From Tritrichomonas foetus (Eukaryota; Parabasalia; Tritrichomonadida; Tritrichomonadidae), in NCBI GenBank assembly GCA_001839685.1, contig MLAK01000708.1, positions 2,325-66,324 on the forward strand: 64,000 bases of DNA, in the 5' to 3' direction. Both the position numbers and the translations under genes were made by a program. Positions within the stretch are counted from its first letter, which is position 1. Each line of letters opens with the position of its first letter. Positions 9,879 through 19,571 of this stretch are shown here, in pieces. Below the pieces are notes generated by a model. It had not been told where the DNA came from, ran no database searches, and saw only the letters and a list, made by a program, of their open reading frames with translations.

Positions 9879-10316
9879 AAATCGTGAGCATAATGCTTTC
9901 TTGGCAAATAAACATTTCTTATCACATGCTCTACGTATAGAGATTGCCTATAGCTGGATCATATCATCAGACGACGTTTTTGAATCAAATTGATAAAGTA
10001 ACGACCTTATTTGCAATGAAGATGAATATGCTCTGTGAAGACCACAAGCTTTGATACCCCATTCATTTTCATTCTTCCAACGGCTTCACTGATGACACGG
10101 GGCTCTTGGACATTCATCCTGATTGTTCTTCAAGATCAGAGGGGAAAAGGCAGAAATGTGGACTGCATTGAAAAGACAAGGCCAAAACGATTTCGGTAAA
10201 TTCACTTCTTCGGATCAGAATTTTTACAAAAAGCATAAAAAGAAAAAGATTTGTTATCTAAAGTAAATTTTAGGAATACAATCTAACATTTTTATGACAA
10301 TTCAATGCTTCAATTG
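9879..10316. other. Intergenic, somewhat richer in GC
   Basis: Lies between the kinase and the convergent Myb gene. Base composition is less AT-rich than neighbouring spacers around 10040-10190, but I find no continuous coding frame. Confidence 0.4.
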
Positions 10317-10940
10317 TCATTTGGACGAAACGCTGAGAAGCGTAGTGATTGGTGGGAAAAGGACTTTATTTCTGACTCTGTTTTTATCAAGGGTTGGCAC
10401 CTGTGAAAACGTTAATAAGTCAGGTGGAATCATAATAATATTTTGGAATTCTTTCTCGGACTCAGATCGGCTGAGGCTTTCATCGCTGTTTGAGAAATCG
10501 CGATTCGTATGAATTTCATGACTTATGTTCGATTCGCTTGTGAAATGAGATGAATTAGTATTATCTGAATTTTGGGTTGTTTCGTTTTGGACGAGGCGTG
10601 AAACTCTATAATTCCATCTGTTCTTTATATTGTTTGCATTTTTTCCAGGAAAGAAGACCGCAAGCTTGGTCCATTGAGATCCTAATTCCTGGTATTTCTC
10701 AATGAGCAGCTGATCTTCCTGATCTGTCCACTCTCCATTGTAGAAGTCGGGTGATAAGTAATTGCAGTACCGGTCACGACACTGCCTTGCTGTTCTACCA
10801 GGGAGGCACATTGCGATTTGACGCCATCGGCGGGCCCCAAACTGCCCAACAAGCTCACGGAGCTTCTGGTCTTCAACTTCGGTGAATCTTCGGTTACCTG
10901 TATTGAGAATTTGGAAGAATTGCGTCTGTCGAAATTCCAT
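10317..10940 (-). CDS. R2R3 Myb-like DNA-binding protein
   Basis: A 207-residue protein with two Myb repeats. R2 runs about 19-67 (FTEVEDQKL...FGARRWRQIAMCLPGRTARQCRDRY) and R3 about 70-118 (GEWTDQEDQLLIEKY...WTKLAVFFPGKNANNIKNRW). The tryptophan ladder is replaced by Phe, Trp or Phe at the usual places. The remaining ~90 residues are Ser/Asn/Glu-rich. In trichomonads such proteins bind promoter elements. I choose ATG 10940 (MEFRQTQ): the frame continues to 11063, but that ATG lies inside the transposon end at 11052, and CACTTTTTA and ACACTTTTC motifs sit 25-50 bases upstream of 10940. Confidence 0.88.
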   Translation of the reverse strand: MEFRQTQFFQILNTGNRRFTEVEDQKLRELVGQFGARRWRQIAMCLPGRTARQCRDRYCNYLSPDFYNGEWTDQEDQLLIEKYQELGSQWTKLAVFFPGKNANNIKNRWNYRVSRLVQNETTQNSDNTNSSHFTSESNISHEIHTNRDFSNSDESLSRSESEKEFQNIIMIPPDLLTFSQVPTLDKNRVRNKVLFPPITTLLSVSSK

Positions 10941-11043
10941 ATTTTTACGAATTTTTTTAAAAAGTGCGCAAAAAATTTCAATTGAAAAGTGTATAGCTGA
11001 ATCGAAACCATTTAAAAAGTGAGATATTTCATCGAAATAAACG

Positions 11044-11051
11044 ATAGAATC
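11044..11051. repeat. Left 8-bp target site duplication (ATAGAATC)
   Basis: ATAGAATC directly precedes the left inverted repeat and is repeated exactly at 12312-12319 after the right one. Confidence 0.85.
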
Positions 11052-12311
11052 AGATGTATACAAACCAAATAGTCTTAACGTACGAAATCACTAAAATGAT
11101 CCTTATCATCAGTATTACTTAATACCATCAGTCAAAAATCAAAACCCAAATAGCTAAAAGAATGACGAAAATTTCCCTTATCGCAAACTTCGCAAATGGC
11201 CGAATTCAAAAATATTTCGAAAATGATTCTGAAGAAGCTATTGTTTCAGTTTTCGGGTGATAAGTCTTTCAGTCAATTGTTAAATCTATTTTTTATAGTT
11301 ATGAGCCATATTTATTCATAGTTTTGAAATTTTGCAACAATTAAACCGAAAAAAGAGCGATTTTGGAGAAAGCCTAAAAAAAAATTGTGAGAAGCTTTTT
11401 TTCCAAGAATCATAAAGATTATAATACTGCTTCCTATAATTCTATTTACACTTCTTCTATCGATTTTTAATTAAAAATCGCGAAAATTTTGATAGTTTTA
11501 ACTCAGTGATGTTGAATTAATTCAATTTCCATTTGACAAATAAGAATGTATTGAAATCTTTTCTGTCATAAAATTTTAGTATATGAAGAAAATAGACTGG
11601 CAGTCCTCAACAGCACATTCTCAAGCAGGTATACAGATACAACGATTGAAAGACCAAATCAAGAAATTGACACAAAAGGCAAATGGCTACCAACTGAAAA
11701 TGAATGCGATGATTCAAGAATTAAATGCATTGCGTACAGAAAAATCTTCCTGGAATCAGCACATATTCCAGCAAACAATCCTGGATCAGGAACAAAACGA
11801 TGTTTCCGAACATTACAATGGGAAAAATGGAACCCAATATGTTTTTTTCCAGGCTCGATGCCAAGTGAATTTTCTGATGACTCGCCATTTAGATGGCAAA
11901 ACATTCGTAATCTTCTCATTGATGCCTAAATTTTTTTTATTTATATCAAAATTATTAATATTTTTTTTTTTTATACTTCATTTTTGTATTTTGGAAAACA
12001 TTATAATTTTCGATGGAGGGTCATATGATAATAAAAAGCACGATTTATGATAAGAAATAATCAAGATATTAATGCTATAAAATCCCTTTTTATCTCAATA
12101 ATTCTCAGAAATTTCTGTTGGGTTTATTTTTTTCTCACAATTTTTTTTTGGATTTGGTTTTCTCTGTATCTTGATTATTAAATTATAATATTTATATATT
12201 ATTAATAGGATTACAATTAAATAATTTTTAGATGACAATAATATCAACAATTATTCATTTAGATCTCTCAATAGTCTTCTACATCTAGAGCTAGTTAGTT
12301 TGTATACATCT
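11052..12311 (+). mobile_element. DNA transposon-like element, copy A (1260 bp, TIRs, 8-bp TSD)
   Basis: Both ends carry the terminal inverted repeat AGATGTATACAAAC, 14 bp perfect and then imperfect. The element is flanked by the 8-bp duplication ATAGAATC. A second, inverted copy at 35681-36780 shares the same ends and has its own 8-bp duplication. An 8-bp TSD is typical of hAT elements, but the termini do not prove that family. The interior has only short frames and no recognisable transposase core, so it is probably non-autonomous. It sits about 110 bases upstream of the Myb start and may have displaced upstream promoter sequence. Confidence 0.85.
11583..12050 (+). CDS. Short coiled-coil frame inside transposon copy A
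   Basis: ATG-started frame of 155 residues. The first ~60 residues form a likely coiled coil (IQRLKDQIKKL, MIQELNALRTEKSSW). After about 11755 another frame looks more protein-like: AHIPANNPGSGTKRCF, LQWEKWNPICFFPGSM, FRWQNIRNLLIDA, ending at TAA 11927-11929. This suggests that the ancestral protein is split by a frameshift. The last 40 residues of the 155-residue frame are Phe/Ile-rich and probably not real. No family recognised. Confidence 0.3.
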   Translation: MKKIDWQSSTAHSQAGIQIQRLKDQIKKLTQKANGYQLKMNAMIQELNALRTEKSSWNQHIFQQTILDQEQNDVSEHYNGKNGTQYVFFQARCQVNFLMTRHLDGKTFVIFSLMPKFFLFISKLLIFFFFILHFCILENIIIFDGGSYDNKKHDL

Positions 12312-12319
12312 ATAGAATC
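12312..12319. repeat. Right 8-bp target site duplication (ATAGAATC)
   Basis: Exact copy of 11044-11051, immediately outside the right inverted repeat of element copy A. Confidence 0.85.
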
Positions 12320-12822
12320 TATGAATCATAATTCAGAGTTAAAATTCTATCAATGCAAAAATCGTATTTACGGCAATAATATATCTGAATTAATAATTGT
12401 ATATTCATAGTCATTTTTATTTCTTCATATAAATAGCTATATAGATAGTTTGTAAACCACTTTAAATCATTCATAGCCTATTTTCTATCTGGATACTGAT
12501 GCATTCATGTTATCAACGGTGCAAATTTTTTACATCGAATTTCTCTCAATTTATAATCATAATCCACCAAATTCAATAATGCTTAATCTATTTTTGAAAG
12601 AAGAACAAAAAATATTTGAATGATATCAGATCTCATCCATATTTTCGTTATATCCATGTAAAGAGATTATTTCAGGAGTATCTTCAATTCTATTTCTTAT
12701 TTAAATAATCAAGAGTATATAAAAGTCTTAATGAATTAGATATAAATATTATTTTGTTTCGAATAATCAAAGAAATAAAAATAATAATGCATTTACAAAA
12801 TTCAAATCAAAGAATACTTAAA
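12320..12822. other. Intergenic, AT-rich
   Basis: No gene or repeat seen between the right transposon end and the cystatin-like gene. Confidence 0.5.
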
Positions 12823-13347
12823 TTAATTAATTTCCCCGTCTTTTAAAAGAACATCATGTTGGATGAATGTGTGTCGGCCATTCGCTTTAAATTTAAATTG
12901 CAAAAATTGAAGCGATCGGCGTTCATGAAGTTCTGTAATAAGCGTTAATTGGTGAATTTTTTCACCATTCAAAATTTGGGATCTGTGGGAAGTTATCCTG
13001 ACGAGTTTTGGTGGATCAATAGAATTGATTAGCATCTCCATATAGTGCATTGCTGTTTTTTCGACTTCAGGTGATGCCTTTTCGAATTTCCATATCGAAT
13101 TATCATCTGTCTCTGCCCAAGTGAGAAGCACAGCAGACGAGCTGGATTCGAATATTGCAGTGATTTTTTGTGCGCCCGATGAAGCCAAAACTGTGAATAT
13201 TTGATTTGATTCAGATATTTTATCAACAACGATTTTCTCTCTTTTGATATCGGCAAAACAAAGAACTTTCGGAAGGATATTAATTGCGTATGTTACAACA
13301 TCATCAGATGAAACTGACGAAGTTAAAATGAGCAAAAAGATTATCAT
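12823..13347 (-). CDS. Secreted cystatin-like protein, possibly two domains
   Basis: 174 residues starting with a signal peptide (MIIFLLILTSSVSS, cleavage near 14-16). Residues about 91-165 match the cystatin pattern: PEVEKTAMHYMEMLINS helix, KLVRITSHRSQILNGEKI with QILNG (124-128) in the place of the QxVxG inhibitory loop, then LTLITEL and FLQFKFKANG strands. Residues 15-75 repeat the plan more weakly (VVTYAINILPK, REKIVVDK, FTVLASSGAQ). Cystatins inhibit papain-type cysteine proteases, which trichomonads secrete in quantity. ATG 13347 is the first in frame. The fold call comes from reading the motif pattern, so inhibition is inferred; the second domain call is weaker. Confidence 0.5.
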   Translation of the reverse strand: MIIFLLILTSSVSSDDVVTYAINILPKVLCFADIKREKIVVDKISESNQIFTVLASSGAQKITAIFESSSSAVLLTWAETDDNSIWKFEKASPEVEKTAMHYMEMLINSIDPPKLVRITSHRSQILNGEKIHQLTLITELHERRSLQFLQFKFKANGRHTFIQHDVLLKDGEIN

Positions 13348-13708
13348 GAATTCGAAATTTTGACTTTTTCAAATTTTATCTGGTTAATTGGATTAAATCG
13401 ACCAAATATAACCTCAATAAGATGCGATAAATTTCAAAGTAAACGAAAGAAATTTGAATGAAGTTCCTTGGATAACTGTGTGATTCAATCGAAAAAATGT
13501 CACTGATAGTATGTCAGGTATTTGTTTTGAGAAAAAAGAAAAGAAAACATTTTTTGTTCAGACGCTAAAAATGATGTATGAAAACTTTTTCATTTAACGC
13601 CACTTTGAATTTTGAGATGAGGATTTTTTTTTTTTTTTGCAATTCTTAACGTAAACTTCACAAATCTGCTCAGTGATGTGAAAATTTCGTACGTTATTTA
13701 ATACAAAA
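13348..13708. other. Divergent intergenic region (cystatin-like gene / DYRK kinase)
   Basis: Contains an AT-rich spacer with a long poly-T run near 13626-13639. GAAAAAGTCA lies just upstream of the cystatin-like start on the minus strand, and TTCACAAAT about 50 bases before the DYRK start is a weak initiator candidate. Confidence 0.4.
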
Positions 13709-15235
13709 ATGCGAACTGTTTCCAAGCCTATGATTGCGTCAGCAACACGTCAATCATCCAAAGTTAATGCATCACAAAGCAAAACCAGAAAAGCTAATCC
13801 AAAAGCAAAAATGGGAGGACAGGTTCCAAGATTGAATCTTGATGATTTTCCTGCGAAAGCTGAAAACAAGCCCGTTCCAAATACTTCCAGAATTACGACG
13901 AATAAATCAAACCAAGCACGTCCTATGACATCCCGTGTTCCCAAATCAAACGTGTTAAAGCCAACAACCAGAAAAACGCATGTCAACCCAATTGTCGCTG
14001 ACGGTCCAATATCCCCTGATATTGCAATTGAAAAATACAGCAGTTCGTTAAATTCCTACGAAATCAAAGAAATCATCAATTTCCAAGAAATATTCTTCAT
14101 CGGACATTCAGAATCGAAAATTTCACCGAATTCAAACGAAGCTACAAATTTTGGCTTTGATGATAAAAATCATCATTATAGAGCCAAAATCGGTGATCAT
14201 ATTGGATTCCGATATGAAATTCGTGCCGTTCTCGGAAAAGGCGCATTTGGACAAGTTTTGAGATGTTTTGATTATAAAACAAAAACCTACGTTGCCCTTA
14301 AAATCATTGTGAACACACCAATCATGCAAGAACAAGGAAAAATTGAAGTTTCTATATTAAAAACACTGAATGAGAAAGAGGGGCATGATGAATCATGTGT
14401 TATTAAATGTCTTGATTGTTTTGTTTTTAGAAATCACATTTGCGTAACATCAGAAATTTTGGGATCTGATCTTTATGAAACATCAAGGAAAATGCGATTC
14501 AGACCGTTTTCGATTTCACAAGTGAAATCAATTGGACATGATATTTTGAAAGCACTTGAGTTCATTCATGATCACAACATCATCCATTGTGATATGAAAC
14601 CTGAAAATGTTTTACTATGTCCAGGGTCATCCCAAAATGTAAAGATTATAGATTTTGGAAGCTCCTGTAAAGTCGGCGAGCAAAAGTATGAATATATCCA
14701 AAGTCGATTTTATCGAGCGCCTGAAGTGATTCTTGGATTGAAATATGGGCCAGCTATGGACATATGGAGCTTTGGTTGTATCATGGCAGAAATGCTTCTT
14801 GGTAAGCCTTTGTTTGCCGGATATGATGAACCAGAACAAATCGAAATGTTCTTGGAAGCTTTTGGAATGCCATCTAATGAACTTATCGATAAAAGTGATA
14901 GAAAAAGCTATTTCTTTGATAGTACTTATCGTCCAATCTCTCGTACAAAGAGTAAGAAGAAGAGGAGGATTGGTGGTTCAAGTCTTGCCGCTCTGACCAA
15001 ATTCAATAATAAACTTCTTCTTGATTTACTCGCAAAATGCTTCGAATGGGATCAAGAGAAAAGAATCACAGCAACAGAAGCATTAAATCATCCATTTTTC
15101 ACATCAAAATCAACAAAATCATCAGAAACAACAACTGTAGCATCATCCATTGTAAGATCAAGTAATAAGAATAACAATGTGGCTGGTAAAAATGGAAGCA
15201 ATATCAAAACAATAATGAATGCCAAATGGCGGTAA
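13709..15235 (+). CDS. DYRK-family (DYRK2-like) dual-specificity kinase
   Basis: 508 residues. A basic, Ser/Thr-rich N-terminus (1-105) is followed by a DH-box-like segment (YSSSLNSYEIKEIINFQEIFFIG, about 110-133) that marks the DYRK2 class. The kinase domain runs about 170-470: GKGAFGQV, YVALKII, catalytic loop IIHCDMKPEN (HCD, normal for DYRKs), IDFGSSC, and the activation loop YIQSRFYRAPEV with the autophosphorylated Tyr. IDMWSLGC-type motif reads AMDIWSFGC. DYRKs phosphorylate themselves on Tyr during translation and then act on Ser/Thr in growth and stress control. ATG 13709 is the first in frame. TAA overlaps TAAA. Divergent from the cystatin-like gene. Confidence 0.93.
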   Translation: MRTVSKPMIASATRQSSKVNASQSKTRKANPKAKMGGQVPRLNLDDFPAKAENKPVPNTSRITTNKSNQARPMTSRVPKSNVLKPTTRKTHVNPIVADGPISPDIAIEKYSSSLNSYEIKEIINFQEIFFIGHSESKISPNSNEATNFGFDDKNHHYRAKIGDHIGFRYEIRAVLGKGAFGQVLRCFDYKTKTYVALKIIVNTPIMQEQGKIEVSILKTLNEKEGHDESCVIKCLDCFVFRNHICVTSEILGSDLYETSRKMRFRPFSISQVKSIGHDILKALEFIHDHNIIHCDMKPENVLLCPGSSQNVKIIDFGSSCKVGEQKYEYIQSRFYRAPEVILGLKYGPAMDIWSFGCIMAEMLLGKPLFAGYDEPEQIEMFLEAFGMPSNELIDKSDRKSYFFDSTYRPISRTKSKKKRRIGGSSLAALTKFNNKLLLDLLAKCFEWDQEKRITATEALNHPFFTSKSTKSSETTTVASSIVRSSNKNNNVAGKNGSNIKTIMNAKWR

Positions 15236-15579
15236 AGCACTTACAGAATATACAATTAGGACATATTATATATATATTATTGGTTTATTATTATACTATG
15301 TTATTGTGTAAATTGTATTTGTTACTTCGACTTTTTAATATCTATTTATTGCTTTTCTTAAGTACGATTCATGTATATAATTTATTAAATAAATGTAATT
15401 AATTACTTATTCAAATCACTAATATTACTCATTTGACCATGGATTTCATATCAGTATTATCATCTATTAATAGATGGATATTTCTCAAAAGGAATTGTTA
15501 ATGTTTGAAAGTTCAATAAAGAGAAATGTGATGTATATCTAAGTTTACAAAATTACATAAATTACTAAATTATATATAA
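15236..15579. other. Convergent 3' intergenic region
   Basis: Short AT-rich spacer between the ends of the DYRK and Kelch genes; no feature seen. Confidence 0.5.
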
Positions 15580-16797
15580 TTAAAACTGAGTTAACAGTAA
15601 AGCTTCACCCATATCACTTCGCAAATTGATGAACCCAAGGGCTTCACCAATATTAATCATAAATAAATTTGGTGGATCAGTAAAAGGAAGTCCAAGGAAA
15701 GCAACAATTGTTCTCCTATTCCTCGAATAAGCAACACCAAAAGAATGGACTCTAGGAAGCATAAAAATACCATTTTCACTGACATTCCCATCAGACAAAG
15801 TAACTGTTTCGCCATCAGGTCTAACATGAAAAATAAACCACCATCTTTTTTCTATATCATATGCATATAGAACAGTCCAATTACTGTCTTTTGATTTTCC
15901 ACCAAAATAAAACAATAAATTATCTGAACGAACCATTCCTGAACTCATTATTTCACATGGTGGTGGAAAACCAGTAGTTGGGAGGATTTTTACTGCTGGT
16001 ATTAAAGTATCTATTGTTAAAATGCCTTCAGAATGTGATCCTCCATATGAAAGAATATGATTTTTATATAAAATTGAAGGAATACTTGTTCTGCCTTTTT
16101 CGTTGCATGGGAAAGTTGACCATTCGAAAGTATCCAAATCTAGAACATGTAATTCATTAGGCCATGAGCCATTGTATCCTCCCCACATATATATTTTATT
16201 ATTATTACATTGCATCACAGGTGTTGATCTTCTATCTGGAATATTGCCATATGTTTGAATGTCAGTCACTATCCCAGTATCGATATCAATAGCTTGAAAA
16301 CTATTTGTATAGCTTCTATTGATATATCCACAAAACACAAATAATCTTTTGATTGGCGAATGAACTAAAACTGCTCGAGCTCCATTTCGTGGTGTTGCAT
16401 CATTTCCAATTAATTTGATTTCTCTCCAACAGAAATTATTTAAATTTAAACACCAAAGATCAACAAGCTGCTCACCACAGGAGGACGTTCCGTATCCAAT
16501 ATAAGCAACCTGCTCATCATCATCAACAACCGTAAAGTGGCCGCTGCGCGCATGAGGTCCAATCATATTCGGTGTAACTATAGACCACACGCCAAAAAAT
16601 GGCGGATTGAATAGTTTAGTAATATTTCTTGCATATGATAAATTTTCTTCGTCAACGCAATCTGTAATGTCTCGCAATTTTTGATCATTTTGGTCTTGGT
16701 TCATTCGAACGTATTGAACTGGAACGTCTGCATCTGAAACATCAGGAAAGGCATATCCATCTCTGCTTTTTGACTGATCATTCCCCATCACGAACAT
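15580..16797 (-). CDS. Kelch-repeat beta-propeller protein, possible N-myristoylation
   Basis: 405 residues with about five to six Kelch-type blades between about 75 and 380: ARSGHFTVV...AYIGYG, PRNGARAVLV...LFVFCGY, DRRSTPVMQ...IYMWGGY, RTSIPSILY...ILSYGG, MSSGMVR...FYFGGKS, and a degenerate last blade around RVHSFGVAYS. Such propellers are protein-interaction platforms. If translation starts at the second Met (16788), the protein begins MGNDQSKS, a good N-myristoylation signal (Gly2, Ser6, Lys7). The first ATG at 16797 gives MFVMGNDQSK and would hide it. TCATTTTA on the minus strand at 16811-16818 is about 15-25 bases upstream of both. Partners unknown. Confidence 0.85.
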   Translation of the reverse strand: MFVMGNDQSKSRDGYAFPDVSDADVPVQYVRMNQDQNDQKLRDITDCVDEENLSYARNITKLFNPPFFGVWSIVTPNMIGPHARSGHFTVVDDDEQVAYIGYGTSSCGEQLVDLWCLNLNNFCWREIKLIGNDATPRNGARAVLVHSPIKRLFVFCGYINRSYTNSFQAIDIDTGIVTDIQTYGNIPDRRSTPVMQCNNNKIYMWGGYNGSWPNELHVLDLDTFEWSTFPCNEKGRTSIPSILYKNHILSYGGSHSEGILTIDTLIPAVKILPTTGFPPPCEIMSSGMVRSDNLLFYFGGKSKDSNWTVLYAYDIEKRWWFIFHVRPDGETVTLSDGNVSENGIFMLPRVHSFGVAYSRNRRTIVAFLGLPFTDPPNLFMINIGEALGFINLRSDMGEALLLTQF

Positions 16798-16810
16798 TCA
16801 ATTTTTTTGC

Positions 16811-16818
16811 TAAAATGA
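16811..16818 (-). promoter_or_regulatory. Initiator-like TCATTTTA upstream of the Kelch gene
   Basis: Matches TCAY(T/A) on the minus strand, about 20 bases before ATG 16797 and 29 before ATG 16788. It does not decide between the two starts. Confidence 0.4.
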
Positions 16819-18139
16819 CTTTTTTCTCAAATTCAATATTTTGTGTATTATATTTTGAGAAGAGAATTTCAATATTTTGTATTAATCTTGATGTCATCAT
16901 TCAATTAAAAAATCTGTAAAGATTTTGAAATGATGGATATTTTAACCACTAATTAAATATTGATGAGAATTTTGAATAGTTTATGAGATTTAAGACAATG
17001 TGATACTGTTTGACTTTTTGACAATTTCCTATCAAATTTTTCTGTAAGTACTGACAGATTTTCTGTAATTATTCCCAATTTTTCAAAAGAATTAACGAAC
17101 ATGAACATCAACTTTGATATTTTTCTTTTACTTTTTTTGGGATTTGAAAAGCTTATCAAATGTTATTTATTATTTTAATTGATGTAATACAAATAACAAA
17201 TTATAAATAGCTGTTTATATAAAGTAAAAAGGCTAAATCAATAAAGATATAACTATTTTTATAATTGTGAATAAGGCGATTATTTGACAATGTAATGAAT
17301 CAATATTGCGTATATATCTCTCTTTCACCTTAATAAATTACTTTATCAACTATGAAAGAATACTAAAATTGTTATATTTAAACACATATGTATTTTATAT
17401 TAATTTATTAATGAGATAGAAATTCCTCATAAATTGAAAATGGAGAACACTTCGGTTCTGAGTTTTTTCCAGATAATAAAATGTCAAAAATCACTCACAT
17501 ATTATAACAATACCTGAAGAAAACTCTTTGTTACACAGACATTTCAGTGATATCACCATTTGTGAATTGAATGACAATCAAGTATGAAAATATGAAAAAT
17601 GGCAATTTATATATCATTTGGTCATTGATTAATGTAAGAAGTATGTGACACTCTGTGAATTCACAGAGTGAGTGGTGTTGGAGCTTCTTCAATGACAAAA
17701 TGCAAACATTGACTTATTAATTCATTCTTTTGTTTTTGATAAAGACAAAGCAATTTAATACCTAGATTATAAACTAGCAATTCAAATGAAAGTCCTTAAA
17801 AGTCTGTTGGTTGTCTCTATCAACAATCTTTACTATTACATATGTTGAAGTGAAATAGAAAATCATTTTCTAGTAGTAGTAATTATGTTGCAAAAGAACT
17901 CAGAACCATCGAAAAATTATTGCTACTTTTGCTCTTTCTAGAAACACACATTCATCTTTTATTCGCATTATAAAATTATTTCTTTTCTTTCTAGCTGTTT
18001 TTGGATTGATATTGTGTCAATTGAATAATTAAAACAAGTCGCCTGATGATGGATTCATGAAGAGTTAAATCTTAATATTATCTTTACAAAATGAAATAAA
18101 AATTTTAAAAAAATTACTCGTACATTGTTTTAGTTTCAA
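16819..18139. other. 1.3 kb AT-rich stretch without a gene
   Basis: No coding frame of note. It contains a perfect 22-bp palindrome at 17649-17670, listed separately. Confidence 0.5.
17649..17670. repeat. Perfect 22-bp palindrome
   Basis: Half-site CACTCTGTGAA is followed directly by its reverse complement TTCACAGAGTG with no loop. The centre is GAATTC. Long for chance in a spacer of this composition. Could be a dimeric protein-binding site or a cruciform. Confidence 0.8.
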
Positions 18140-19261
18140 TCATAGGAAGGAAGATCGAATCGACCTTTTTGGAAGTTTCTGAGGTGTTCTCGCCTTTGTG
18201 AGCTCAGCTGATCCTTTCTGAATATCACATTGAATTGCTTCAAGTTGATTTTTCGTAGCTAAAATCTTCTGTCTCAATATTTCGTTTTCTCGTGCAACAT
18301 CATGTGCTTTTAAGACTGTTGTAGTTGTCATCATTTGTGACTGCTTGTCGTTTTCACTATCGTTCTTGAGTAACTTTTCAGTTTGCTCTACATCACGTGC
18401 TGCTCGGCTGAGCTGTTGAAGCGAGCGTTGGTTTATTGTTTTCTTCAGCGCGAGCAAAGAAGACTCAGTTTCTTTCCAAGCGTTGTTATCATTTTCATTT
18501 TTAGACATTTCTTTTTCAAGTTTTTTCTGGATCACACCTAAGTGTGTAGCAAAAATTTTTTCTCTTTGGTCTGATTCACTTTTCAGTTTTGACACTGTCA
18601 AAAAGTGACACTTTTCTCGATTGTCTTGCGCCTGCGAACATTCCGCACACATTTGCTGATATTCAGCGTCCTCTTGTCGAGCAAGAGACTGGTACCGTTC
18701 GATTTCATTTTCGAGTAATTTCAAATATTTCTCTTGGTGCGCCATATTGGCCAGTCGAATGGTCTTCCGTTCTTCAGACTGATAAGTTTTCGTCATATCG
18801 AATTCAGTTTCTTCAGCCCGGGTCCGATTTATGCTTTTTTTGACATCGATAATTTCCATCTGATCGGCCAGCTGGTTTAACGATTCTGCCGTTTCGACCC
18901 ACTTTTCTGCATCACGGTTCATCATTTGCGCTCCGTGAATGATTTCTTCCTTATTCTGTTGGTGATCTATTTCTAAATCTCGGATTTCTTTTTCTCTGGC
19001 GGCTTTCTGTTCCTCCAAATCGGCCGCAAAGGCGTCTTGCGCGAGCTGGATTCTCGTGTTCAGCTTTTCAATGGTTCGGTTGTAGCGACGAAGACGGTCT
19101 TGCGAGTGGCTTTTGATGGAGATTAAATATTTGTTTAATTCGTCGATTTGCTGCTCAAGATTTTCGATCTCTTGGTCAGCATCGTCATGGTCGTTGAAAT
19201 GTATTTTCGATTGGAGATCAGTAAGATCATCGAGAGAATCGTCATCGAGAGTAAAACTCAT
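18140..19261 (-). CDS. Long coiled-coil protein
   Basis: 373 residues, almost wholly coiled coil from about 40 to 350 (IENLEQQIDELNKYL, LRRYNRTIEKLNTRI, LLENEIERYQSLARQ, NEILRQKILATKNQLEAI). The N-terminus is acidic (FTLDDDSLDDLTDL) and the C-terminus short and basic (TPQKLPKRSIRSSFL). This looks like a cytoskeletal or basal-body structural protein, but no family is recognised. The frame opens upstream at GTG 19294. I use ATG 19261, which has TCATTTCTTTTTT about 10-20 bases upstream. Confidence 0.8.
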   Translation of the reverse strand: MSFTLDDDSLDDLTDLQSKIHFNDHDDADQEIENLEQQIDELNKYLISIKSHSQDRLRRYNRTIEKLNTRIQLAQDAFAADLEEQKAAREKEIRDLEIDHQQNKEEIIHGAQMMNRDAEKWVETAESLNQLADQMEIIDVKKSINRTRAEETEFDMTKTYQSEERKTIRLANMAHQEKYLKLLENEIERYQSLARQEDAEYQQMCAECSQAQDNREKCHFLTVSKLKSESDQREKIFATHLGVIQKKLEKEMSKNENDNNAWKETESSLLALKKTINQRSLQQLSRAARDVEQTEKLLKNDSENDKQSQMMTTTTVLKAHDVARENEILRQKILATKNQLEAIQCDIQKGSAELTKARTPQKLPKRSIRSSFL

Positions 19262-19270
19262 TTTTGTAGG

Positions 19271-19283
19271 AAAAAAGAAATGA
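19271..19283 (-). promoter_or_regulatory. Initiator-like TCATTTCTTTTTT upstream of coiled-coil gene
   Basis: TCATTTC on the minus strand ends about 10 bases before ATG 19261. It supports that ATG over the upstream GTG. Confidence 0.4.
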
Positions 19284-19571
19284 TGAGATTTCACCTATAT
19301 TTCACCTTTTCTTTTCGTTTCGAAGGTGAAATAGTGTATCTTTTGACACAATTGAAAAACTGAGATTTCGTTTATTTTCATTTCACTACTTTTATTGTAT
19401 ACTTGGTCAAATACATAGAAAAAAAAAGCCGTTTAATGCCTGAAAAAGTCAAATATTTTTTTTCGATATCTTGCATTAATAATTAAATATCAGACCTATT
19501 GACAGTGTATATCTATTAAATTTAGATGATACTAATTCAAACACATAAAACACATGTTATATGATATTCTC

